Source: Salinimicrobium sp. (lineage in GTDB: Bacteria; Bacteroidota; Bacteroidia; Flavobacteriales; Flavobacteriaceae). From it: DNA of 44,947 nt. The notes beneath the pieces were generated by a model. The model did not search any database, had not been told where the DNA came from, and worked only from the letters and a program-made list of their open reading frames with translations. A program made the translations under genes and the position numbers. The stretch covers positions 1 through 44,947 of the forward strand of contig JAGXIM010000108.1 of assembly GCA_024635665.1 (NCBI GenBank), read 5' to 3'. Positions 8,657-17,849 of the stretch are shown here, piece by piece; within the stretch, counting starts at the first letter, position 1; the number at the start of each line of letters is the position of its first letter.

Positions 8657-8788
8657 ATGATTTTAATAAATATAGGGTTTAAACACGCAAGGAATAAAAT
8701 CAAAAATTCCAGTTTAGCAACTTTAACAAGTCAAGTGATTAGCAATGACAATCCTGTAACAAGTAATAACGAACCTGTAACAATATAA
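8657..8788 (+). CDS. Small hypothetical protein (43 aa), absent from ORF track
   Basis: ATG-TAA frame MILINIGFKHARNKIKNSSLATLTSQVISNDNPVTSNNEPVTI filling the gap between two fibre genes. Confidence 0.55.
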   Translation: MILINIGFKHARNKIKNSSLATLTSQVISNDNPVTSNNEPVTI

Positions 8789-8790
8789 AT

Positions 8791-9858
8791 ATGGCATTAG
8801 AATTAAACAATGTAGGATGGTATTTTGCAGAAAATTACGCAAACTTACAGCTAGCGATTGACGCTATTCCCGCTACTGGTGGAACTCTTATTTTATCAAA
8901 TAAAGTTTATGACCTATCGGCATCACCATTAGTCATAGATAAGCCTATTACCATTATCGGTCAAGGTGGGGAAGATACTTATTTGCAACATTATAAAACG
9001 CTTTTATATAGTAATTCCGCTACCGCTGATATGGTAACGGTAAACCATCCTAGTTTTATGATGAGTGGTGTTGGATTTAAAAATACCAATGCGAATGTAA
9101 CGGCAGGGAGTGGTTTAAAAATAGATATAAGAGGAACACACCCGACCAATAATGGATTGTTTCCTGATGGTGTAGGTTCAAATTTCAATTTAAGGGAATG
9201 CACTTTTAATGGGTTTTACAGAAATGTGGATATTGTTAATGCTTTTGAATGGAACATTACAGATTGTATGTCGCAAAACAGCAAAGAAGCGGGAATCCAC
9301 GTAGCATCAGAACAATTGCCAGATGGAGGGGATGGAAACATTACGGGTTGCCAAATATTATCAGGAAAATATGGGGGTGGGAACGCTATACTTCAAAACA
9401 GTTCAGGTGGGCTGAAAGTAACTAACACTAAAATAAATCAGGGCAGACACGCTAACGCTGGAAAGTTTGTAGATACCATTGTTTTTTTGGGGGATTATGC
9501 CAATACCCCTGTAGGAGTTCAGGCATCAACAGTTATATTACTATTGTCAGGATTGTCCATTGAGAATTTCACAGGCTATGCAGTGAATATTGATGGACTC
9601 CCCGCTGTCAATATTTCAGATTGTCAAATTGATTCATATATAACGACACCCGGCATATTTAATTTCACTAACTGCACCCGGGGAATTATAGGCGGTATAA
9701 CAGCTATAAAAAGGGGTACAACAGCAAATTTCGCATCGTTCACGGGTTGTTCTGACTGGGAAATATTAAACAGTATGACAGCAAGTTGGGGAGCTTCTGC
9801 GTATTCCTTTACAAATTGCACTAATATGAGGAAAGCTGCTGATACCGTAGTTATTTAA
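8791..9858 (+). CDS. Tail spike, right-handed beta-helix (pectate-lyase-like)
   Basis: YANLQLAIDAIPATGGTLILSNKVYDL...PITIIGQG then repeated coils (GCQILSG, ITDCMSQNSKEAGIHV). Confidence 0.8.
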   Translation: MALELNNVGWYFAENYANLQLAIDAIPATGGTLILSNKVYDLSASPLVIDKPITIIGQGGEDTYLQHYKTLLYSNSATADMVTVNHPSFMMSGVGFKNTNANVTAGSGLKIDIRGTHPTNNGLFPDGVGSNFNLRECTFNGFYRNVDIVNAFEWNITDCMSQNSKEAGIHVASEQLPDGGDGNITGCQILSGKYGGGNAILQNSSGGLKVTNTKINQGRHANAGKFVDTIVFLGDYANTPVGVQASTVILLLSGLSIENFTGYAVNIDGLPAVNISDCQIDSYITTPGIFNFTNCTRGIIGGITAIKRGTTANFASFTGCSDWEILNSMTASWGASAYSFTNCTNMRKAADTVVI

Positions 9859-9870
9859 ATTAATTATGAT

Positions 9871-10362
9871 ATGAAAACACTATTCTTTTTACTCATCACA
9901 TTAAGCCTGTCAGCTCAAAAGAAGATGGTGCTTATCGAAGGATTTCAAGGGCATGAAATTGAAGTTCCTGATAGTGTAGCAAATGCAAGTGTTAAAGAAT
10001 TTTATTGGTACGCAAATAAAAGTCGAGTAGACTATGAAACGAATTTACATTTTCTAAAATCAGTGATTGTAGTGGACATGAATAAATCCAAAATGTACTA
10101 CTACGATAAAGGTGTGATTTATTTAAATTCATACTTAAATGATTATCCAAACTTTAAACGAGTAGTAATCTTTCACGCAATCTTGCATCATGTTTACGGA
10201 GTTCCTAAAACAAAAGGCAAAAGCCTTGATGTAATGAATGAGCATTTTTATGTAGATGATTGGTCGGAAGGAAAATATAAAAATAGAAGAACTCGTAAAA
10301 CAGATATTAAAGATGCAATGGCAGAATTTGAAATACATAAACCCTTAAATACTAAAAACTAA
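9871..10362 (+). CDS. Secreted zincin-like protein with degenerate active site
   Basis: Signal peptide MKTLFFLLITLSLSAQ; VVIFHAILHHVYGVPKTKGKSLDVMNEHF resembles HExxH..G..H...MN with E replaced by A. Confidence 0.6.
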   Translation: MKTLFFLLITLSLSAQKKMVLIEGFQGHEIEVPDSVANASVKEFYWYANKSRVDYETNLHFLKSVIVVDMNKSKMYYYDKGVIYLNSYLNDYPNFKRVVIFHAILHHVYGVPKTKGKSLDVMNEHFYVDDWSEGKYKNRRTRKTDIKDAMAEFEIHKPLNTKN

Positions 10363-11027
10363 TGAAAAAATCCCTTTTAATTTTATTGATGATTCTTACA
10401 GCTTGTACTAATACTCCTGTAGAAAATGTTGAGCCTATTGATAACAACGTAAACACTTGGACTGATGGTGTAATTCCTTATGGCTTTGAAGATAATGTGC
10501 CAGATGCACAGAAGGCTATTATACTTGATGCAATGGCAACCTATGAGAGCTTCTTAAATGTAGATTATGTAGAATATTCCATTGAAGATTTACTGAAATT
10601 AGAAAATGGATTACTGATTAAATATACGGGTGCGGTTCAAAGTTCTGTATATCCTTCTGGAATGCCAGAATACATTTCAGACTTTAGGGTAGGAGATATA
10701 AGATGGTTTGAAGAGAAAGATGCTTTGCACGAATTAGGTCATAATCTAGGCAGAGAACACGAACAACAATTAGCAAACGCTTTAGAGTATTTGATTATTG
10801 ATTATGATAATATCGCTGATGGGTGGAAACGGAATTACGAGCTAGGAGAAACTATCTTTTTAACTCCATTCGATTATAACTCAAATATGATTTACGGTAG
10901 TTACGATGCTAGTAAAGACCAAAGCAAACCCGTAATGACCGACTTAGAAGGAAACACTTTTGAACCAAGTGAAACACTAACAGAATTAGACAAACAGAAA
11001 TACATAGAGCTTTACGGCAAAAAATAA
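10362..11027 (+). CDS. Astacin-like zinc metalloprotease, predicted lipoprotein
   Basis: Lipobox LTAC; ALHELGHNLGREHEQ = HExxHxxGxxHE; possible Met-turn SNMIYGSYD. Confidence 0.85.
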   Translation: MKKSLLILLMILTACTNTPVENVEPIDNNVNTWTDGVIPYGFEDNVPDAQKAIILDAMATYESFLNVDYVEYSIEDLLKLENGLLIKYTGAVQSSVYPSGMPEYISDFRVGDIRWFEEKDALHELGHNLGREHEQQLANALEYLIIDYDNIADGWKRNYELGETIFLTPFDYNSNMIYGSYDASKDQSKPVMTDLEGNTFEPSETLTELDKQKYIELYGKK

Positions 11028-11033
11028 ACAATT

Positions 11034-11528
11034 ATGAAAAAATTCTTGTTCAACATCAATTCAACTTCCTTTTTTCCGAGGTGGAAAAATGGAAAGTATT
11101 CCAAGTTCGAAGTATTCTATGTACTAATGGCCCTCACCGCCATACCACTTGCAGCAGCTATAGTCTATGAAGGTTCCAATCATCTTGGCTATGGATCCCT
11201 TTCTAAATGGGTTAGTATCCCTTTTCTCATCTTTTGGGCTCAGTACATTGTGTTTGCTTTGATAAAGAGTAAGATCCCCTTTGAAGTTGAAGATCACTTC
11301 TGGAAGACACAGCTTTGGCGGTTTATGGATCCCGGCTACAACTTTCAAAAGTCTCTTCATCCTAATCCCATCAAAAGGTTTAAGTACTTGAAGCTTAAAT
11401 GGCTTATGGAAACAGGTGTTACAGCTGATTATACTTTACACAATTCACCTTGGATTCAAAAGGGTAGGATAATTATACTACTTGGAGCTGTTCTTATAGG
11501 AGTTTTGATAGGACTCTATATCCTATGA
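11034..11528 (+). CDS. Membrane protein, hypothetical
   Basis: Three apparent hydrophobic segments; overlaps next gene (ATGA). Confidence 0.75.
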   Translation: MKKFLFNINSTSFFPRWKNGKYSKFEVFYVLMALTAIPLAAAIVYEGSNHLGYGSLSKWVSIPFLIFWAQYIVFALIKSKIPFEVEDHFWKTQLWRFMDPGYNFQKSLHPNPIKRFKYLKLKWLMETGVTADYTLHNSPWIQKGRIIILLGAVLIGVLIGLYIL

Positions 11529-12073
11529 TCACCGATAAAGAAATACAAGCTTATTGGAACTGGTATGACTGGTTTATTATCCGATGGAACTGTGTTTCCT
11601 TCTTTGGATTTCCACTTATACCATTTGCATATATTTTAAAATACTGGTTTAATGTAAAAGGTTTATGGCTTCTTAATGATACGCCAGACGGTGATTTCGG
11701 CAGTAAGTCAGAACTTAAAAAAGCAGGCAGAAAAGAAGGAAGAACATTAAGCAATTTTATTTGGTGGTGGCGGAGAAACCACAGCCGAAATTTCGTCGAA
11801 AAGTTTACCCCTGAATGGAACGGTGGGGAAGTTGATGAATTTAGAATTTTAGCACACGATATTCCTTTAGGAGCGCATAGGTTTGAATGGTGTACAAAAG
11901 CAGGTTTCCACGGTATTAATTACGTCGCCTATAGGATTAACGGAAAAGTAGAATGTAGGTACTCCGCAGCCAGTGATGAGTTTGAAAAATCAATGGGTAG
12001 TGGAGGCAATGAATACAGATTAAGAATAAAAAACCCTTTATATATATTAAAAAACCGATTTTATAAATTATAA
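11525..12073 (+). CDS. Hypothetical phage protein with N-terminal hydrophobic segment
   Basis: 182-aa ORF in lysis cluster. Confidence 0.75.
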   Translation: MITDKEIQAYWNWYDWFIIRWNCVSFFGFPLIPFAYILKYWFNVKGLWLLNDTPDGDFGSKSELKKAGRKEGRTLSNFIWWWRRNHSRNFVEKFTPEWNGGEVDEFRILAHDIPLGAHRFEWCTKAGFHGINYVAYRINGKVECRYSAASDEFEKSMGSGGNEYRLRIKNPLYILKNRFYKL

Positions 12074-12081
12074 TCCCCCCA

Positions 12082-12696
12082 ATGTTCTACTCACTAAAAC
12101 TCATATTCTTTAAAGTTTACGTCAACCTGCTTATATTTTCAGAAAGCGCTGGCGATCCTATACACAGACTAGAAAGCTTAGTCAGAGTACTCACTTATAT
12201 TGCACCTGTAGCCTTTATTATAGGTGTTCTGGATCTTTGGTACCAGGATAATAGCACTTTCACATTATCAGCAGTAGGATTTGTTTTCGCTAATGCTATT
12301 ATAGGAATGATTGCTCATTTTGTGAGAAAGGATTTTAATTGGGAAGTTTTTCTAACAAAGACAATGAAGATGGTTCTTATCATCTCCGGAGTTTATTTTA
12401 TACTGGAACTTATGATTTCTCCTATTGGTGATAATACTATCACCGATGGGTTTAGATCTACTATTCAGGTATCGACACTTCTATGGCCAGGAGGAAAAAT
12501 CTTAAAGAATTTCTTTATTTGGAGCGATGGAGAGCACCCGCCAAAATGGGTAATGGAAAAGTTATACAATTTTCAAAAGAACGGTGATCTCAATGCTTTC
12601 TTGAATAAATCTGAAAGAGACGAGCATAGACATTACCAGAACGAGAATGATAGCGAACAGGAACCACCGAGGTACAATAAAAACAATCGAAGATGA
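12082..12696 (+). CDS. Holin-like membrane protein
   Basis: Several TM segments and a charged C-terminal tail, immediately before the endolysin. Confidence 0.55.
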   Translation: MFYSLKLIFFKVYVNLLIFSESAGDPIHRLESLVRVLTYIAPVAFIIGVLDLWYQDNSTFTLSAVGFVFANAIIGMIAHFVRKDFNWEVFLTKTMKMVLIISGVYFILELMISPIGDNTITDGFRSTIQVSTLLWPGGKILKNFFIWSDGEHPPKWVMEKLYNFQKNGDLNAFLNKSERDEHRHYQNENDSEQEPPRYNKNNRR

Positions 12697-13304
12697 ATCA
12701 ATTACAGCTTTTTCAAAAAAGAAATTATCTGGTTCCTGATGGAGTCATAGGAAAAAATACGTTACGAAAAATGAAAGAGGTATTTTTCATTTCTTCTGAT
12801 GCTAAGCTAGCGCATTTCGTTGGACAGATGGCTCACGAGTCTAAGAATTTTACAGCTTCAGTTGAGAATCTTAACTATTCTGAAAGTGGACTACTAAAAA
12901 CATTTAGGAAATACTTCAATAGGGAAACAGCTGCTTTATATGCCAGAAACCCGGAGAAAATAGCTAATAAAGTTTATGCTAATAGAATGGGTAATGGGAA
13001 TGAAGCAAGTGGTGATGGATGGAAACATCGTGGACGTGGCCCATTGCAAATAACAGGAAAAAATAATCAAGAACAGTTTGCAAATAAAATATGTGATTTA
13101 AGAATACTTGACAACCCTGCTATAATAAGTGAAGCGTATTATTTTGAATCGGCCTTATTCTTTTTCGATGAAAATAATTTATGGCACTTATGTGAGGAAG
13201 TGGATAATCAAAGTATCATCAACCTCACAAAACGAATCAATGGCTGGGTGAATGGCCTTCAGGACCGCATTTACCTGACCAATAAATATTATGGGATGCT
13301 ATGA
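12693..13304 (+). CDS. Endolysin, GH19 chitinase-like
   Basis: LAHFVGQMAHESKNFTASVENLNYS...NGNEASGDGWKHRGRGPLQITGKNNQEQFA. Confidence 0.9.
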   Translation: MNQLQLFQKRNYLVPDGVIGKNTLRKMKEVFFISSDAKLAHFVGQMAHESKNFTASVENLNYSESGLLKTFRKYFNRETAALYARNPEKIANKVYANRMGNGNEASGDGWKHRGRGPLQITGKNNQEQFANKICDLRILDNPAIISEAYYFESALFFFDENNLWHLCEEVDNQSIINLTKRINGWVNGLQDRIYLTNKYYGML

Positions 13305-13642
13305 AATTTGAAGCCAAAGACATCCTATATATTGCCCTGCTGTTTGCAGCGGGTTACTTGATCTTTAATTTAAATTCTGAATTGGCTGGAGCCAACAAAT
13401 CAATTAACACGCTGAATGTGGAATTGGAAGATCAGAAGGCCGTGAATATGGAAGCCTATAGCATTTTAGAGGATAAAATCAACTCACAGGTTGATTTGAC
13501 CGAAAAACTGCAAGTTGATATCAATTCCCTGGAGAATTCAAAGAATATCATTTATTTTAAAGCCAATGAAAAAAAGACTGTTATTAACCGTGTTCATAAT
13601 GCTGATAGCCTGGCCGGTATTATCTCAAGAAGATACCGTTAA
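13301..13642 (+). CDS. Rz-like i-spanin
   Basis: N-terminal TM (ILYIALLFAAGYLIFNL) then coiled coil; follows endolysin. Confidence 0.65.
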   Translation: MKFEAKDILYIALLFAAGYLIFNLNSELAGANKSINTLNVELEDQKAVNMEAYSILEDKINSQVDLTEKLQVDINSLENSKNIIYFKANEKKTVINRVHNADSLAGIISRRYR

Positions 13643-13934
13643 ACTTCCGTTTGATATTGCGAAGCAGGTAGCCCTGGATCTGGTTGAACTGGATGAACTC
13701 CGGGCCACTGATTTAATCAATACGATTATAATCAGCAAATATAAGTCTGCAGACCAATTACAGAAACAAACAATATCAGACCAGGACCAGCAATTGCAAC
13801 TGATATTGAAGAACCTTGGCATCACGGAATCCCAATTAAAAGCTGAAAAAGCAAAGAAACCGGGATGGTTCCGGCAATTCGTGATCCTACTGGCAGCAGG
13901 CGGGGTTGGATATTTGATTGGCGCAGCAAATTAA
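13566..13934 (+). CDS. Rz1-like overlapping partner (signal peptide and C-terminal TM)
   Basis: ATG at 13566 gives MKKRLLLTVFIMLIAWPVLSQ; +1 frame relative to the Rz-like gene, 77-nt overlap; C-terminal FVILLAAGGVGYLIGA. Confidence 0.65.
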   Translation: MKKRLLLTVFIMLIAWPVLSQEDTVKLPFDIAKQVALDLVELDELRATDLINTIIISKYKSADQLQKQTISDQDQQLQLILKNLGITESQLKAEKAKKPGWFRQFVILLAAGGVGYLIGAAN

Positions 13935-13953
13935 TTTTATTTTAAGACCCATA

Positions 13954-13970
13954 TTTAACATTATGTTAAA
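13954..13970. promoter_or_regulatory. Operator-like palindrome
   Basis: TTTAACAT-t-ATGTTAAA, 8 nt upstream of TATATTTG (13978-13985). Confidence 0.6.
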
Positions 13971-13977
13971 AAAATGC

Positions 13978-13985
13978 TATATTTG
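13978..13985 (+). promoter_or_regulatory. -7 element TATATTTG of host-type promoter
   Basis: Exact TAnnTTTG upstream of GTG start at 14003. Confidence 0.55.
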
Positions 13986-14002
13986 TTAAAACCCCGCCCA
14001 CT

Positions 14003-14536
14003 GTGAACAAACAGCTGATTCCCTTCCCTCTCCCTGAGCATTTGAACGAATTTGTGATTTCCCAGCTCAACACTCCGGTTCAGGAACTGGAAGATGGAAG
14101 CCACACAAAAGCCCTGCATATTAGACGGGACAGTAAATTTGGGAAGTTGATCCATCGCTGCCTTAAAAAAACCAACAAACCTGCATTTGCCAAAGAAGGT
14201 TTTACGATGTTCCTGGCGGTTTCAAATTATGCCGGGGATCATGACAAAGCTGTTCCCGGGGGAAAATATTCGTTTTTATGCCTTGGCGAGGAGGAAATCA
14301 AAGAAATCATTTCGGTTTTTGACACCTGGTTCAAGACCTGCCTGATCCATTTTGTTGATGGGGCCGTTTTTGCGCATACCTTCAATGGGAAAACCAAGGG
14401 AATCGTTCACGCGAGCATCATTGAGTTTATGAATTATTATAAAATTTCCAACTCAAAAACAAAATTTGACACCTTTGTCAAGTATTACGATCGCAAAAAA
14501 AAGGCGAAACGTCAGCAATTACAGCGCTTCACGTGA
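14003..14536 (+). CDS. Hypothetical phage protein (GTG start)
   Basis: 177-aa ORF with own promoter-like region. Confidence 0.75.
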   Translation: MNKQLIPFPLPEHLNEFVISQLNTPVQELEDGSHTKALHIRRDSKFGKLIHRCLKKTNKPAFAKEGFTMFLAVSNYAGDHDKAVPGGKYSFLCLGEEEIKEIISVFDTWFKTCLIHFVDGAVFAHTFNGKTKGIVHASIIEFMNYYKISNSKTKFDTFVKYYDRKKKAKRQQLQRFT

Positions 14537-14656
14537 TTTATCGAACATGTGTCCTTTTTGTTTTGGCGTTTTTAGGGCTTTTTGGTCAGATTTTGTCCAA
14601 ATAACATCATAAAATGCCTTTCAAAATTTTCCTAATCTCATTCTTCCAATAATCCG

Positions 14657-14692
14657 TGTCCTTTTCTTTATAACTCCCAGTGCTTATTATTG
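14657..14692 (+). promoter_or_regulatory. Late-module promoter P2
   Basis: TGTCCTTTTCT (14657-14667) - N16 - TTATTATTG (14684-14692). Confidence 0.8.
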
Positions 14693-14715
14693 AATCTCAT
14701 TACTAAAGTAGAACA

Positions 14716-15606
14716 ATGTTCACGCATTCAGATTCTGATATTATTTCTTCAAAATGGGCCATCAGTGAACAACACGCACAAGCGTGGCTGTTAATGGTTG
14801 CCCAAATTCTCCAGGGAAAACAATTAAAACAATCCAAATCTACCATCACCAAGGAATCGCAAATTGAAAGCCGCCGCTATATTGTTGACGGAAATGGGGA
14901 TTATATAAACAGGAATGAACATCCCAATACGCCAGAGGGCAGTATAGGCGTTATTCAAATTGCCGGGCCTATGTTGAAATATGGTTCCTGGTGCAATTGG
15001 GGATCTGATGAACTCGTTTTTTTTGCTGAACAGTTTGACCGTGATCCCAATATTATTGGACAAATCTGGCTGATGGAAACCCCCGGGGGAACTATGACCT
15101 CTATTGCCCCATATTTGGAATTCCTAAAGAAAAAATCAAAACCTGTTATTGGCCTTGCCGATATTTGCGCCAGTGCCGGCCTTTATGTAGGTGTTGCGAC
15201 AGATAAGCTATATGCCCGGAACAATATTTCTGCAATGTTCGGGAGTGTTGGGGTAATGGCCACAATTGTTGATTATACCGAATATCTAAAAAAAATGGGG
15301 GTAGAAGAACATGCTATCTACTCTAGTGTGTCTTCATTTAAAAATAAAAGTTCCAAAGAAGCCCTTAAAGGCAACTATGAGGAATTTAGAAAAGAACACC
15401 TGGATCCGCTCGCGATTCAATTTCAGAATTTTGTTAAACAATCCCGCCCAAACTTACAGACAGACGTGGAAGGCATCCTAGAAGGAAAAATGTTCTATGC
15501 TGAAGCAGCAGAGGAATATGGGATTATTGATGGAATAAAAGATTTTGAAGAAGCAGCTGAACAGGTTAAGTTTCTGGCAGGTGCCAGATCATTTATGTTT
15601 CAATAA
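14716..15606 (+). CDS. S49-family (SppA/ClpP-like) prohead protease
   Basis: GVIQIAGPM...ETPGGTMTSIAPYLEFLKKKSKPVIGLADICASAGLYVGVATDKLYARNNISAMFGSVGVM. Confidence 0.9.
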   Translation: MFTHSDSDIISSKWAISEQHAQAWLLMVAQILQGKQLKQSKSTITKESQIESRRYIVDGNGDYINRNEHPNTPEGSIGVIQIAGPMLKYGSWCNWGSDELVFFAEQFDRDPNIIGQIWLMETPGGTMTSIAPYLEFLKKKSKPVIGLADICASAGLYVGVATDKLYARNNISAMFGSVGVMATIVDYTEYLKKMGVEEHAIYSSVSSFKNKSSKEALKGNYEEFRKEHLDPLAIQFQNFVKQSRPNLQTDVEGILEGKMFYAEAAEEYGIIDGIKDFEEAAEQVKFLAGARSFMFQ

Positions 15607-15624
15607 CCAAATACTTAAAAACCA

Positions 15625-17796
15625 ATGAAAAAGTTAGCAGCAATGTTCCCGCTGATTTTTGCCTTCCTGAACATCAACATGGAAGACAAATTGAAAGCCA
15701 AGGAAACCCTGGAATTGTCCGCAGAGGACAAAGTTAAACTGGATGCGGCCGCGAAAATTGAAGGCTTCGCAGAAAAGTTTATGACAGATTACAACACGGC
15801 TCTTGCCGGTGAGGACACCGATAAGGCATTGGAGCTTGTGAGTGCCTATATGAAAGAGGTGCAAGCTGAAGATCCCGATGCTGAAAAACCAACGGGAAAA
15901 GAAGCTCCTGAAACAACTGCATCTACAGATGTGCAAAAACTAATTTCACGCCAAACCAAAATGGAAGCGGAGATGAAAGTTATAAGGGCCGAAAACGAAA
16001 AAATGGCCAATAAGCCGGAAACCGATGAAACGGTTGAAAAAATTAAAGGAAGTGCAATGAAGAATTCAAAAATCGGGCATTCCAAGACTCACTTGTTTGC
16101 GAGCAATGACGCCTGGAATGAATTTGCGGGCAGGCCTTGGAACGAGGCAGCCAAACAGGCAATGGCCGGGGAAGCTATTACAGCCGTAACCAACTGGACA
16201 GAAACCGCCAACATCGATAAATTGAACTCGGATATCCAGGCTTATTTCCGTAAAGATCCTATGTTGGTTCATTCTACCCTGTTAGACGGGTTGCAAATGA
16301 AGAAATATGTGGAGCTTGTAAGTGGGGTAAGTGATGAATATGTTTACACTACCATTGCAACAGGTGAAATCACTCAGTCTTTAAAATCCAAGTTCTTACC
16401 AAAAAACAAAGCGAAGTTTGAGGCTGAAATTGGAAAAGTAAGAGATATCCAAATAGACATGTTGTTTAAAGGATATGAGTTGAAAAAACTTGAAAAATCT
16501 TACCTAAAAAACATTGCTTCTTTGGGAATTACAGATTCCAATCCGCATAAACTTATATATGTGAATTATGTGGTTGCCGAAATTATGAAGCGCGCACGTA
16601 AGGAGGATAAAATAGTGATGGGACGTGGAGTTTACTTCAGTGATCCGGACAGAACTACTCCTGCCAGCTTTATGAACAACTTTGACGGGTTCATTAAATT
16701 GATCCTTAGGGCAAGGGGCACTAAATTTAACCCATTTAAAGTTGGTAAGCCTACCGCGCAAAATATTTACGATTATGTAAATACCATGTGCGAGCTCTTG
16801 CCGCATGACGTGAAGATCCTGCCCGAATTGCAATATGTTCTTTCCCCATTCTGGAAACGTAAATACCTCGAAGCCAGGAAGAATATTTATGGAGGAAATA
16901 CCAATTATACAGGTGATACCGATACAGTAGATAATTTTGCCAATATAGAACTGGTTACTTATGACCAACTGGAAGGCGAAGAATTGATGTACATCACCAC
17001 AAAAGATAATGAGTATGGTTTGACCGATAAGCCGGGAGAAGATGGATTTATCCAGTTTCAAAAAGGTGGGGAAGATCCAAGGGATATTAAAGCTTTTGGA
17101 GATTACAAACTGTCCACATTTATTGCCGTATTTGGACGTAAACAATTAGATCTGGCAGCAGACAGTTTTGAGAACCAATTGTTTTTCTCTAACGATGTGG
17201 AAGCATTGACAACTACTTACGTACCGGTTGCCGCAGATGATGCCACACCTTCACTTGCTATTCACAATTCCCTTGTGATAGGAGCAAATAATACACAGGC
17301 CACAGACATCACCAATTTTGATGATGCAACTGTTGGATCCAGGGTTTATATCACCGGAAACAAGGATACTTTGATTTCTACTGTTAAAAATAATGCGAAC
17401 ATTATTCTTGCCGATGGAGATTTTCCTTTGAACAATGGATCCTTACTAGTGCTTCAGGCATTGGCAGGAGGAAAATTCATTGAGATAAGCCGGAAAGTTG
17501 CCGGAGCCGCTGCGCCTGTTGTAGAGATAGCACTTGCTGCTGATGCCACTACCGCTGATGCCGCTGATGGTACTTCATTCGTGACCGTTGCCAACACTGT
17601 TGCAACTGCCATTACAAACATTGAGAATGCCGTTGTTGGAGAGCAATACACGATTAAAGGTGGATCTGCTACCAATGCGACTACCATAGCCAACGCAGGG
17701 AATTTCTTCCTGTCTGCTGCTATAACCCTTAATGTGGGTGTATATATCACTGTAGAATTTAACGGAAGCAAGTTCATAGAAGTTGCCCGAGGATAG
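15625..17796 (+). CDS. Major capsid protein with N-terminal scaffold-like region and two C-terminal repeated beta domains
   Basis: Follows protease; coiled acidic N-terminus; large central domain; two tandem AIT(N)-G-Y-G-KFIE(I/V)xR modules at C-terminus. Confidence 0.75.
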   Translation: MKKLAAMFPLIFAFLNINMEDKLKAKETLELSAEDKVKLDAAAKIEGFAEKFMTDYNTALAGEDTDKALELVSAYMKEVQAEDPDAEKPTGKEAPETTASTDVQKLISRQTKMEAEMKVIRAENEKMANKPETDETVEKIKGSAMKNSKIGHSKTHLFASNDAWNEFAGRPWNEAAKQAMAGEAITAVTNWTETANIDKLNSDIQAYFRKDPMLVHSTLLDGLQMKKYVELVSGVSDEYVYTTIATGEITQSLKSKFLPKNKAKFEAEIGKVRDIQIDMLFKGYELKKLEKSYLKNIASLGITDSNPHKLIYVNYVVAEIMKRARKEDKIVMGRGVYFSDPDRTTPASFMNNFDGFIKLILRARGTKFNPFKVGKPTAQNIYDYVNTMCELLPHDVKILPELQYVLSPFWKRKYLEARKNIYGGNTNYTGDTDTVDNFANIELVTYDQLEGEELMYITTKDNEYGLTDKPGEDGFIQFQKGGEDPRDIKAFGDYKLSTFIAVFGRKQLDLAADSFENQLFFSNDVEALTTTYVPVAADDATPSLAIHNSLVIGANNTQATDITNFDDATVGSRVYITGNKDTLISTVKNNANIILADGDFPLNNGSLLVLQALAGGKFIEISRKVAGAAAPVVEIALAADATTADAADGTSFVTVANTVATAITNIENAVVGEQYTIKGGSATNATTIANAGNFFLSAAITLNVGVYITVEFNGSKFIEVARG

Positions 17797-17803
17797 TCAA
17801 AGG

Positions 17804-17826
17804 CTCCCGGGAAACCGGGGGTTTTT
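17804..17826 (+). terminator. Terminator-like hairpin after capsid gene
   Basis: CCCGG-gaaa-CCGGG followed by ggTTTTT. Confidence 0.7.
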
Positions 17827-17849
17827 ATTAATCTTAATACATAAAAAAG

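Noticed and set aside
4993-9858. Diversity-generating retroelement in fibre genes
   Set aside because: No reverse transcriptase ORF and no template/variable repeat pair seen.
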